From positions 104,639 to 168,638 of the forward strand of contig CAVVGE010000016.1 of the NCBI GenBank assembly GCA_963747735.1: DNA of 64,000 bases. Reading direction: 5' to 3'. This document shows positions 53,395-62,807 of this stretch, one piece after another. Under the pieces are notes generated by a model. That model did not search any database. It was not told the DNA's origin and saw nothing but the letters and a program-made list of their open reading frames with translations. Positions within the stretch are counted from its first letter, which is position 1. Each line of letters starts with the position of its first letter. Origin of the DNA: AP-15 sp963747735. Its GTDB lineage: Bacteria > Pseudomonadota > Alphaproteobacteria > ATCC43930 > CGMCC-115725. The position numbers and the translations under genes were made by a program.

Positions 53395-53772
53395 ATGACG
53401 ACTCTTTTTCCAGGGCAGCAACTTCTTCCCGGGCAAAGCCTGAAATCGGACAACCAGCTTCACACGTTCATTATGCAGGAGGACGGAAATGCCGTTCTCT
53501 ACGACCGCAATTCGACGCCTCTCTGGTCGACGAACACCGGGGGATTAATCACGCCGCGCGACTTCATCATGCAGCCTGATGGCAATCTTGTTCTGTACGG
53601 CACGGACGGCCGGGCGCATTGGGCAAGCAACACATACGGAAACCCCGGCGCGTTTTTCAACATCCAGAATGACGGCAATCTGGTCGTTTACCGAGCAGGT
53701 TCTCAAACCGAGACGCCGGACAATGCATTGTGGGCGGCCGGAAGCAATGATCCGTGGAACCTCGGCGGGCCG
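53395..53772. repeat. 378-bp direct repeat, copy 2 (lectin domain)
   Basis: Second copy of the lectin segment. The high identity at both silent and replacing sites indicates a recent duplication or gene conversion. The sequences upstream (ribosome sites differ) and downstream are unrelated. Confidence 0.95.
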
Positions 53773-54189
53773 GCTCAGGAGATTCTGGACGCTCACAACA
53801 ATTACAGAATCGGGGTCGGGGTCCCCCCACTGCAATGGTCAGACACTTTGGCTGCCGGTGCCCAGCAATATGCGGAATATCTGGCCTCGATCGGGCAGCT
53901 CATCCATAGTGGCACTCCTGGTGTCGGAGAAAACCTGGCTGGAGGCCCGGGCACCTATGCCGCTACCCAGCTAGTGGATTTGTGGGGCAGCGAAAAGCAG
54001 TATTTCATTGGAGGTATGTTCCCGAATGTCTCCAGTACCGGCAATTGGGTGGATGTCGGACACTACACCCAGGTAGTTTGGAGAAATACGACACGAGTTG
54101 GCTGCGGTGTGGCGACCGGCAACGGTAATACTTTCATGGTGGGCCGCTATTACCCGTCAGGAAACGTGTATGGCGAGAGCGTTTATTAA
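53395..54189 (+). CDS. B-lectin plus CAP (SCP/PR-1) domain protein
   Basis: 264 residues. The same lectin domain (1-126) precedes a CAP domain: ILDAHNNYRIGVGVPPLQW (first helix), GENLAGGPGTYAA, CAP1 motif GHYTQVVWRNTTRVGCG and CAP2 motif VGRYYPSGNVYGE. CAP domains bind lipids or have proposed proteolytic activity; bacterial examples are often surface-exposed. No Sec signal. ATG 53395 lies eight bases after AAGGAG; ATG 53389 would leave only two bases. It starts 12 bases after the previous gene, so the two form an operon. Confidence 0.87.
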   Translation: MTTLFPGQQLLPGQSLKSDNQLHTFIMQEDGNAVLYDRNSTPLWSTNTGGLITPRDFIMQPDGNLVLYGTDGRAHWASNTYGNPGAFFNIQNDGNLVVYRAGSQTETPDNALWAAGSNDPWNLGGPAQEILDAHNNYRIGVGVPPLQWSDTLAAGAQQYAEYLASIGQLIHSGTPGVGENLAGGPGTYAATQLVDLWGSEKQYFIGGMFPNVSSTGNWVDVGHYTQVVWRNTTRVGCGVATGNGNTFMVGRYYPSGNVYGESVY

Positions 54190-54262
54190 ACTACCTATGG
54201 ACAGATCGTTACCTCGATCATGGCAACGGCTCCCCTCGACAATCCAACAACGGAGAAAACAC

Positions 54263-56059
54263 GTGCCTGGAAGCTGGAGTTCTCTCAACCAACAACCGCC
54301 ATTTACGGTTGGAACGATGCTTTTGCTGACCGACGGCACGGTGATGTGTCAAGACAGCGGCACACCGCATTGGTGGAAGCTCACTCCTGATATCACCGGC
54401 AGCTACGCAAACGGCACCTGGAGCGCACTCGCCGATGGTCCGAACGGACCGCTATATTTCGCCTCGGCTGTCTTGCGAGACGGCCGCGTGTTCGTCGCTG
54501 GCGGCGAAGACAACAATGGCCAACAGGCGGAGCTGTTGGCCTCAGAAATCTATGATCCGGTGGCCGATACGTGGACACCACTGGAAACGCCCGCCGACTG
54601 GACAAGCATCGGGGATGCCCCCTGCTGCGTATTCCCCGATGGGCGAATTCTTCTCGGCTACATTTTGGGCCCGCAATGCGCGATCTATGACCCGGTGGCA
54701 AACGCGTGGTCGACGGCTGCAAACAAGCTCAACGAAAGTTCTACCGAGGAGAGCTGGACGCTGCTGCCGGATCAGACGATCATGGTCTGCAACTGCTTGG
54801 GCCACCCGGCGACAGAGAAGTATCTGATTGCCTCGGACCAGTGGATCGGTTGCGGCGACACTCCGGTCGACTTGGTGCAGGACAGTTCCTCCGAGATCGG
54901 GCCCGCTCTTGCGCTACCGGACGGCCGCCTCTTCGCGGTCGGTGCGACCGGCCACACCGCGCTGTACACTATGCCGCCTATACCCAGCCAGACGGGAAGC
55001 TGGGCCTCCGGGCCGGATTTTCCAGTCGTCTCAGGACAACAGCTCGGGGCGAAGGACGCTCCGGCATGCCTGCTACCGACCGGCCTCGTCTTGTGCGCTG
55101 TCGGACCAGTGGAAGGCAACTATCTGAGTCCCACCTACTTCTACGAATTCGACCCCGCCACAAACACACTGAGGGCTACTGACCAGCCAATCGTTGACCT
55201 GGCACCTTATGCCACGCGCCTCCTCCTGTTGCCGAGCGGCCACGTGCTTTTCGCAAATGGGTACGCGAACCTACAGATGTACTCGCCGACCGGTACGCCG
55301 GACCCTATGTGGAAGCCGGATATAACCAGCGTTCCTACTTCTCTGGTGCGGGGATCGACCTATACTCTTCACGGCAGGCAAATCAACGGTCTGTCGCAAG
55401 CAGTCAGCTACGGCGACGACGCCACCACGGCCACAAACTACCCTATTGTCCAAATCCGGAATAATGCAAGCGGCCATGTATTCTACTGCCGCACATTTAA
55501 CCATTCCACCATGGCCGTTAACACTGGTAAAGCAATCCACAGCACGCAGTTCACCGTACCCTTCGGCGCTGAAGCGGGCGGGTCGACCATTACCGTGATC
55601 GCCAATGGCATCGCGTCGGACTCGTTTCCAGTCGAAGTTGCCGCTCCGACGGTGCCCGTGGGCAAGACGATCTGGCTCAAGGCCGGGGTCAACGGGAATT
55701 ACGTCAGCGCCTCGCTCGGGGGAACGAATCCTCTCCAAGCCCGGTCGTCGGCCGTGAACACCCGGGAAAAGTTCAGCGTGGTAGACGCCGGCGGGGGTTT
55801 CGTGGGCCTCCAGGCCCAGGCCAACGACCTGTATGTTTCCGCGTGGGTTTCGAACCCCAATACACCGCTGGAGGCGCGGGCTCAATGGGTGAAGACCTGG
55901 GAGATGTTCGAGTGGTACGATCGGGGGAACGGAAACGTCACCCTGAGGGCCGCGGCGAACGGCCTGTTCGTAAGCGCGTGGAGCGACGCGAATACACCTC
56001 TTCAGGCCAGAGCGACGAACGCCAATGATTGGGAGATGTTCCAGTGGGGAACGGTCTGA
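54263..56059 (+). CDS. Kelch/galactose-oxidase-like protein with a fascin-like trefoil
   Basis: 598 residues from GTG 54263 (GGAG seven bases upstream). The N-terminal propeller has kelch blades, for example LYFASAVLRDGRVFVAGGED, AIYDPVANAWSTAA, EIGPALALPDGRLFAVG and LLLLPSGHVLFANG. A DUF1929/IPT-like domain follows (SLVRGSTYTLHGRQINGLSQ). The C-terminus (about 465-598) is a fascin-like beta-trefoil with repeats ending NGNYVSASLGG, NDLYVSAWVSN and NGLFVSAWSD. The Cys-Tyr and His ligands of galactose oxidase could not be placed with confidence, so oxidase activity is uncertain. No export signal. Fourth gene of the carbohydrate-binding set. Confidence 0.8.
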   Translation: MPGSWSSLNQQPPFTVGTMLLLTDGTVMCQDSGTPHWWKLTPDITGSYANGTWSALADGPNGPLYFASAVLRDGRVFVAGGEDNNGQQAELLASEIYDPVADTWTPLETPADWTSIGDAPCCVFPDGRILLGYILGPQCAIYDPVANAWSTAANKLNESSTEESWTLLPDQTIMVCNCLGHPATEKYLIASDQWIGCGDTPVDLVQDSSSEIGPALALPDGRLFAVGATGHTALYTMPPIPSQTGSWASGPDFPVVSGQQLGAKDAPACLLPTGLVLCAVGPVEGNYLSPTYFYEFDPATNTLRATDQPIVDLAPYATRLLLLPSGHVLFANGYANLQMYSPTGTPDPMWKPDITSVPTSLVRGSTYTLHGRQINGLSQAVSYGDDATTATNYPIVQIRNNASGHVFYCRTFNHSTMAVNTGKAIHSTQFTVPFGAEAGGSTITVIANGIASDSFPVEVAAPTVPVGKTIWLKAGVNGNYVSASLGGTNPLQARSSAVNTREKFSVVDAGGGFVGLQAQANDLYVSAWVSNPNTPLEARAQWVKTWEMFEWYDRGNGNVTLRAAANGLFVSAWSDANTPLQARATNANDWEMFQWGTV

Positions 56060-56167
56060 GGCACGCTGCCCGAGTTTTCCAGCAGGAGATCCGACTTTAG
56101 CGCAGATCGCCCGGAGGCGGCTTGGCTTGTACGCGTCCTACGGCGTTATGGCCACTTGGCGCACCTT

Positions 56168-56199
56168 AATTGGGGTAATCGGCCTGCAATTGGGGTAAT
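56168..56199. repeat. Direct repeat AATTGGGGTAAT in an intergenic region
   Basis: Two identical 12-bp copies at 56168-56179 and 56188-56199, two helical turns apart (20 bp). They lie about 40 bp upstream of a short uncharacterised gene. The spacing fits tandem regulator boxes on one face of DNA. Confidence 0.6.
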
Positions 56200-56239
56200 A
56201 GGCTTGTCGCTTGTGGCTTGTGGCTGCTGAAGGTTTTGG

Positions 56240-56686
56240 ATGCGGCGCTTCAGGCTGATGGTGAAACGAGGCCCGTGGATGCGGCCACAAGCATCAGAAC
56301 TGATCGCAAATCGCCTTAGGGTGACTGCTATGGGAGAAGACCGGACCTCGATCCTTGCCTTCGAAGCATGGCTCTCGCGTTTCGAGGCGGACGTTGTGGT
56401 TGAGGGGCTCGAGCGGGCTTGGCCGAAACACATATTAGAGCTTGTGAAATGGCACCGTGCGTCGGAGGCGACGTCGATGCTTGGCTCTCATCTCGATCGC
56501 ATACTTCGCAGCGACCCGAAGATCGCTGCGGAGTTGGCCGCTCACCCCGCCGTATCGAGCGAGGCAGCGCTCAACCCCGAATTCGCCGAACCCGATCTCC
56601 GGCACCCCAGTCATGGGCGTTGGCGAAACGCCCTTGACCGGGCCACCTCCTCGGCAACCGAGTTCAAAGAGATCCCTGGAGGGTGA
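56240..56686 (+). CDS. Uncharacterised helical protein
   Basis: 148 residues from ATG 56240, or 118 from ATG 56330, which begins the more protein-like segment MGEDRTSILAFEAWLSRFEA, then WPKHILELVKWHRASEATSM and HLDRILRSDPKIAAELAAHP. Predicted helical with no membrane segment. No family recognised. It ends 10 bases before the flavin oxidase start and may be its operon partner. Confidence 0.4.
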   Translation: MRRFRLMVKRGPWMRPQASELIANRLRVTAMGEDRTSILAFEAWLSRFEADVVVEGLERAWPKHILELVKWHRASEATSMLGSHLDRILRSDPKIAAELAAHPAVSSEAALNPEFAEPDLRHPSHGRWRNALDRATSSATEFKEIPGG

Positions 56687-56696
56687 CGGGACCCCG

Positions 56697-58347
56697 ATGC
56701 GATGCATCGACAAGGGAGTGTTTGAAAATTGGGGCCGTACGGTGCGCAACGTCCCTGCCCTCACCTGCTTTCCACAGACCAAGGCCGGAGTTTGCAATAT
56801 CGTGAGCTGGGCTGCGTCGCACAGAAAAACGGTCCGCGTATCGGGGTACCGTCATACTTGGGGCGACCTGTACTCCGGCGACGGTCAGGTGCTGATCTCG
56901 CTGCTTCCGCTGGAGGTCGTCACCGAGCTTCCGGCTGATGAGCCGCCGATCGATCCGCACAACGAGTTGCAGGGGATCGAGGTCGTCGGCACAATCGACG
57001 AGCGCGGCGTGACCAAGGCTCTGTGCAAGATCGGTGTGGCGACGACGAACGAGCAGTTCCGGCGCTGGTGCCTCGATCCGGGCGGCGGCAATCTCAAATG
57101 GACGGTGCCGCTCAACGTCATCATGGTGGAGATTACGTGGGGCGGGAGCAACGCGCCGATCTGTCACGGGGCGGGATTGCGCAATCAAACACTCAGCGAC
57201 CTCGTGGCGGCAATCGAGTTCGTGAATGCGCGAGGTCAGCTCCAGGTTGTCGACGACCCCGATGAGCTCCGCGCCGCATCCGGTGCTTTCGGGCTGCTGG
57301 GTGTGGTGACGGCGATCACCCTAAAGCTCGATCCGATGACGTTTGCGAAGCTTCAGCCGGTTAAAAGACGGGTGTCCCTCGCAGTCCCTCCGACATCACG
57401 TAATCAGGTTCCCCCCGGGGTCGACATGAACGGCGTCACGGATGCTGACCTCGATGCGGCCCGAGCAGACTTTTCACGCCGGTGCGAGCAGGACTACTAC
57501 GCCGAGTGGTTCTGGTTCACTTTGCAGAAGGATTGCTGGATCAATACTTGGCAAAACGATGGTAACCCAGCCAATTCAGTCGACTATCCGAGCGCGCTTG
57601 CGACCGAGTTCCAGGACTATCAAGAGTATTTTGCCCAGCTGTTGATCGAGTTCGCGTCCATTCTCCTGGCTGTCGGAGACACACCAGTCAAACCTGATTA
57701 CTTGGGGCGCGATGACACTGTTGCCCGACGGCGACACTACCACCACGCCGCTGATCGACGCATTGCATTTCCGACGAGGCATCCAGAACATGCGGGTGCT
57801 CGACATGGAGTGGGAAATTCCGATCCCGGGGTGTGCCGACGACCCCACCAAGCCGAATTGGTCAATCTGTCAAGACGCCTGGTGGGCGGTAATTGGTGAG
57901 GTATTCCGGCTCGAACAGCAGGGTAAGGTGCCAATGCGGCTCGTCCTCGAGATGCGGATTATGGGCGGCTCCGACGTCACGATGGCGCCGCAGTACGGCA
58001 ATACTCTCGGCACCTGCGCAATCGAGGTGCTCACATGGGTGAACACCAATCCGGAAGAGTGGGCGGCATTCATGCAAACCATCACCGACGCGTGGGCGCG
58101 CCTGACTGACGCAGACGGCCGCCCGCTCAACCTCCGACCGCACTGGGCGAAGGCATGGCAGGGGCTCAAGGTACGGAGTATGCCGATCATCGAGTACCTG
58201 CGTACCGAGGCGTACGCCGATCGCCTCCCTGAGTTCAAGCGCGGTCTTGGCGCCGTGGCACAAGCAGGCGGCACGACGCTCAAGGACATGCGACGCCTCT
58301 TCTCAAACTCGCTCCTAGACCAGGTATTCGGCGACGTCTTTGCCTGA
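56697..58347 (+). CDS. VAO-type FAD-binding oxidase (frameshifted)
   Basis: About 549 residues in two frames meeting near 57712. The first has VRVSGYRHTWGDLYSGDG and a PCMH-type FAD domain with ICHGAGLRNQTLSDLVAAIE and ASGAFGLLGVVTAITLKLDP. The second (MTLLPDGDTTTTPLIDALHF, then VLDMEWEIPIP) carries the substrate domain. The build resembles sugar-lactone/alditol or berberine-bridge-type oxidases, which produce H2O2. The FAD-anchoring His cannot be assigned surely; a His precedes TWGDL. No signal peptide. One base indel. Confidence 0.65.
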
Positions 58348-58358
58348 CCAGACCTCGC

Positions 58359-58375
58359 CCCGGCTTTTAGCCGGG
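58359..58375 (+). terminator. Stem-loop after the oxidase gene
   Basis: CCCGGCT-TTT-AGCCGGG, a perfect 7-bp stem starting 11 bases after the oxidase stop. Followed by ACTTTAC, so the T-run is weak. Likely a transcription end for the 50-58 kb set, by inference. Confidence 0.5.
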
Positions 58376-58482
58376 ACTTTACACCTTTCGAAGCGTTGAC
58401 CGGCTCTTTTTGGTTTCCGAAAGCGGTCCCTGGCTGTCGATGATTGCTGACAGGTTCACTTTCGAGAGGTCGGCTTCGACCG

Positions 58483-61328
58483 CTACAGACCGATGCCAAG
58501 CCCTCGCCCCAGGTCAAATCCGATGCTCATCGCAAGCTGACGGGTGAGGCTGCCGCCGAGCTCGAGGCCGCCGATGCCGAGCTGCGCCTTCTGCCCGGCG
58601 AGAATGGATTCGACCTGCGGGTCGCGCTCCAACCCCTTGGCCATTTCGCCCATGCTGTTGCGGATGTGCCGCTCGCCCCGGATGTCGCCGGCTCGGTAGG
58701 CCGCTTCACGCTGCGCGTCGAGCCTGGTCCAGCGCTTGAGAAACCGCTCGGCGCGGGCGGGCGCTTCGCGGCGCAATTCGCCTTCGAGCCGCATCGCCTG
58801 CACCGCGCGGCGGATGTTGCCGCCAGCGGCCTCGTGAGCGAGCGCCGGGTCGGCCCGGTAGGCGCGCTCTACATCGCGCGAGCAATGCGGGTCGAACGCA
58901 TCCAGCCCGCGCCGGGCTCGGCGCAGCTCCTCCACCTCGGCGCCGATCAGGCCATTCCGCTCGAGCTCGGCGAGCGTCATCCCGCCCTCCTGGGCCTGGA
59001 ACAGGACCGCCACGGCGCGGGCGTGGCGCTGGAAGGCCGCACGCGTTTCGGTTCGCCGCTCCACCGCCGGAGCGCGTTCCGGCTCCGCCACCCCTCTCTC
59101 CGGTCGGTCCCAGCCGTGCCGCTCGGCGAAGTTCGCCACATAGTCCGAGGCCATGTCCTTGGCGCGCTCGCGCGACAGGATGCGCGCAAGCTGGTCGCGG
59201 TCGGCGAAGTCGTCGCGGCCATAATGCAGGTCCACGCCATCGCGGTGCCGCGACAGCGCGACATAGGCGGCGTGTCGGTCCATGCCGGGCGTTGCGAGCA
59301 CGTGCGCCTGGTCCACGGTCACGCCCTGCGCCTTGTGGAACGTCGCCGCGTAGCCGTGATCGACATGCGCGTAGTCCTTCAGGTCGAAGGCGACCTGGCG
59401 TCCGTCGTCGAGGCGCACGGACAGGCGCTGCCGTGTGACCTCCTCCACGGTCCCCAGCGTGCCGTTCTTGACGCCGAGCCCGCGCTCGTTCTTGAGGAAC
59501 ATGATGCGGTCGCCGGCGGCAAAATTCCGCTCGCCGCGCTCGACGGTCAGGTGCAAATCGTCGCCCAGCTCGCCCGCTTCACGCAGCTGCCCGCGCGCAA
59601 GCTCGTTCAGCTCGCGCACCTCGGCGTTCGTGTGGGTGAGGATGATGCGGCTCGCGTCCGGCGCGGCCTGGCGATCGCGCTCCCATCCGTCGATCAGCGC
59701 GGCGCGCGCCTGCTTCGCGCGTCTCAGCCGCATGGACCATGCCGCGCTGCTCGTAGGCATCGATCGCCTCGCCGGTGCGTCCGGTGGCCAACTGCCCGGG
59801 TTGCGTCGCGCTGCCAGTCCAGGTGCTGGCGCCGGATCTCGGTGATCTCGACTGCGCCGTGGCGTTCGGCGATCGACCGGAACGCGGCACCCGCCTCGAT
59901 CGCCTGAAGCTGCTCGGGGTCGCCGACCAGCACGACCTTGGCCCCGGCGTCCTTCGCCGCGCCGAGCACCCGCTCCATCTGGCGCGAGCCGATCATGCCG
60001 GCCTCGTCGATCACCAGCACGTCGCGGGCGGTCAGCACGTCGCGGCCTTGCCCCCACTGATGCTCCAGGCTCGCGAGCGTGCGTGCGGCGATGCCCGATC
60101 CGCTCGCCAGGTTCTCCGCCGCGATCCCCGACAGCGCGGCACCTCGGACCGTGTAGCCCTCCGCCTCCCAAGCCTCGCGTGCAATGCCCAGCATGGCCGA
60201 CTTGCCGCTCCCCGCGTAGCCGACCACCGACGCCAGACCCTCCTTCCCGGTCACGTGCTCAAAGGCGTCGCGCTGCTCGCCGGAAAGGGCCAGTCCGCGC
60301 CTCTCGGCAGCTTCCAGCGCAGCGGACCGGCTTTGCTCGGTGACGCCGTGCCGGCGAGCACTCGACAGCTCGCCAGCGGCGACGCTCCAACCGCGCCTCG
60401 ACCGCGATCATGTCACGGCTGGTGAACCGCTCCCGACCCTGTCCGTCCTTGCCGAGCGGCACCAGCTCGGGCGAGGTGCGCACCGCGCTCAGCGCCCGAT
60501 CGAACTGCTCCTTGCCGTCACTGTGGCGATGCACGAATGCCGCAAGATCGCGATTGGTAAATGTCGCCTGCTGGCGCGTGATCGCATCGATCGCGATCTC
60601 CGGGTCGGCGATGATCCTGTCGCCGTTCTCGCGGGCGATGCGCAGGTGGTCTTCGGCGCGCTCGGCGTCTTCGCCGCGATCGAGCCGCCGGGCGCCGGCA
60701 GGCCCGATCTTGTGCTGCGGCTCCAGGTCGATTCCCTGATGCTCAAAGCTCCGGTGATCGATCCGCGCGTCGATGTCGAGGGAGGCGAGACGCTCATTGA
60801 CATGGTCGGCCCAGCGCTCGCGCCATTGCTTGAGACGCTCGGTCTTGTTCCAGTCGCGGACTTTCTTGCCAAAGCCGCTCTCGTCGACCTCGCGCATCGA
60901 CAGCATGACATGCGCGTGCGGCTTGGCCAGGCCGTTCGCGTCGATGTCCCAATGCACGTTGAGATCGGCGACCATGCCCTGATCGACAAACTCGCGCTGC
61001 ACGAAATCGCGAGCGAGCTCGATGCCCTGCGCCTCGCTCATTTCGCGCGGGATGGCGAACTCGACCTCGCGGGCAAGCTGCGCGTCCTTGCGGACCTCGC
61101 CGGCTTCGACGGTATTCCACAGCGTCGCGCGATCGCCGAGGTGCTCGGGCGCGCTCGTCCGGCAGCATGATCTCGGAATGGACGACGCCCGCCTTGTTGG
61201 AGAAGTCGTGGTGGCGCCCGAGCCGCTCGTCGTGGCAGCCGCGAGGCCGACCGATAGGCGGCCGAGGCGACGGCGCTCGATCCCGCCGCGCGCGAGATCA
61301 CTTTCGCCGAGAAATGGTAGATCGCCAT
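58483..61328 (-). pseudogene. traA: Ti-type conjugative relaxase TraA (multiple frameshifts)
   Basis: About 950 residues if rejoined. MAIYHFSAKVISRAAGSSAV at 61328 is the MobA/MobL relaxase start; AKPHAHVMLSMREVDESG holds the metal-binding HxH; GYAGSGKSAML is a Walker A of the RecD-like helicase with VLVIDEAGMIGSRQM as Walker B; TFHKAQGVTVDQAHVL and YVALSRHRDGVDL are helicase motifs. Breaks occur near 61250, 61150, 60380, 59820 and 59730. The domains are otherwise full length, so decay is recent or the indels are consensus errors. No type IV secretion genes are in the window. Confidence 0.8.
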
Positions 61329-61499
61329 GCCGGCGCTCCAGGTACTGCGTAAAGCGCACGTCGGCACGACGTATAAGCGCGCCCTCACAAGAAAAATTCT
61401 TGTTCGGGACCACGGCGTCCCAGGTGGTTCCGGCGTCAGTACAGCCTTTAGCGCCTTCGCCCCGTTATGATCGCAGCACAGCATCACGGAGACGATCGA

Positions 61500-61805
61500 A
61501 TGCGCAAGCCGCGTGACTTTGATGCCGAACTGCGGGCGCTCGAACACAAGGCCAAGAGCCTCAAGGAAAGACGAGTGCGTCAACTGGGCGAGCTGGTTGC
61601 TGCCACCGGTGCCGACGCGCTCGATGCCGAAACGCTGGCGGGTGGGCTGGTGGCGATGATGGAAGCGAGCGATCCGGCGAGGAAGGAGAGCTGGCGCAAG
61701 CGTGGCCAGGCGTTTTTTCAGCGGCGGCCACGCGACGCTGCGCGCAGCGCTCAAAGCCGCGACACTGGCGCTGCGGCGAGCGAGGCCGATGCGGCATCGG
61801 CTTGA
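61500..61805 (+). CDS. TraC/TraD-like conjugal transfer accessory protein
   Basis: 101 residues. MRKPRDFDAELRALEHKAKS, then LKERRVRQLGELVAATGADA and LDAETLAGGLVAMMEASDPA match small coiled-coil mobilisation proteins placed divergently from traA on sphingomonad and rhizobial elements. GGAG lies about eight bases before ATG 61500. The family assists relaxosome formation. The next gene overlaps its end by 17 bases. Confidence 0.65.
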   Translation: MRKPRDFDAELRALEHKAKSLKERRVRQLGELVAATGADALDAETLAGGLVAMMEASDPARKESWRKRGQAFFQRRPRDAARSAQSRDTGAAASEADAASA

Positions 61806-62080
61806 AGCCGCGCGGGCGCGCAGCGACACCCGCGAATGGGTCGTGAAGCGCCGCGAACGCACCCGCCATCTGATCGAGCTCGGCGGGCTCGTCGCCAAGG
61901 CCGGGCTGGTCGAGCTGACCGGCGACGACCGTGCTGCAATCTATGGCGCGCTGCTCACTGCCGCGGATCGGCTCCGCGATGAGGACGCGCGAGCAGACGC
62001 TCGTCCTCTGGGGCCGCCGCGGGCATCGCGCCTTCGTGGCGGAAATGGCCGAGAAGGAAGAAAGGGGCGGCGCGGGCTGA
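61789..62080 (+). CDS. TraD-like conjugal transfer protein (frameshifted near the end)
   Basis: About 97 residues. MRHRLEAARARSDTREWVVK, then RRERTRHLIELGGLVAKAGL and VELTGDDRAAIYGALLTAAD is the TraD family pattern. The expected ending TLVLWGRRGHRAFVAEMAEK is present one frame away from about 61995 to the TGA at 62080. Overlaps the previous gene by 17 bases. It is a small helical accessory protein of mobilisation. Confidence 0.65.
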
Positions 62081-62366
62081 AGCGCTGTCTCGCGGCGATG
62101 ACGGATTGTTTTCTTCGGCCCTATAAGCCGCTCTCTTTGCGGGACGACACCATGCCGTGGATGTGCTTTGCCGGATCGGGTTGTCACAAGATCGGCCCGC
62201 CTGCTGATCTCCCCAACGTGGAGCCGGGCAGGCACGCGTGCGGGCGACCAGACCGTCCTAATCGCATCTATTTGTCGCCGACACTTCGCTCGATGCACGA
62301 CCGATCTTGTCGCGATCGAAAGGCCGGTCCTTGTATTCGGCAGAAGGTTCCGAGCGAGCGCCCACC

Positions 62367-62807
62367 ATGCCCGAACCCGATCGTATTCTGCGCATCCGCA
62401 CCGTTCTCAACCGCACGGGGCTGAGCCGCTCGACGCTCTATCGCAAAATGTCCGACGGCACTTTTCCGCGCCAGGTCAAGATCGGCGAACACAGCTCCGG
62501 CTGGCGCGAGTCCGCCATCAATGAATGGATCGTCGATCCGCCGGATATCGTGAAAAATCTACCGGCTGAATTCAGGCCGCAGCCCCATTGCGAAGCGGGA
62601 CAACTTTTCCGGTCTTCGTGCTCTCGCAGTAAGCCGCCCAGGCCTCCATTAGCTTGCGGCGCTTGTCGAATAGATCGCCGCGCCGATAGGCAGCTTCGGC
62701 CTTGTTGCCGACGGTGTGCGCCAGAGCCATTTCGCAGACCTCGTGTGGAAAGCCGGTTGCCTCGGATGCCCAGTCGCGGAACGTCGATCGAAAACCATGC
62801 ACCGTGA
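62367..62807 (+). CDS. AlpA-family transcriptional regulator (3' end overlaps the integrase)
   Basis: The first about 66 residues are the AlpA/excisionase-type winged HTH: MPEPDRILRIRTVLNRTGLS, then RSTLYRKMSDGTFPRQVKI and GWRESAINEWIVDPPD. AlpA proteins regulate excision of P4-like elements. Normal members end near residue 70; this frame continues without stop to 146, but beyond about 62570 it is antisense to the integrase C-terminus and has no protein-like character. The natural stop was probably lost by an indel. Convergent with the integrase. Confidence 0.7.
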   Translation: MPEPDRILRIRTVLNRTGLSRSTLYRKMSDGTFPRQVKIGEHSSGWRESAINEWIVDPPDIVKNLPAEFRPQPHCEAGQLFRSSCSRSKPPRPPLACGACRIDRRADRQLRPCCRRCAPEPFRRPRVESRLPRMPSRGTSIENHAP

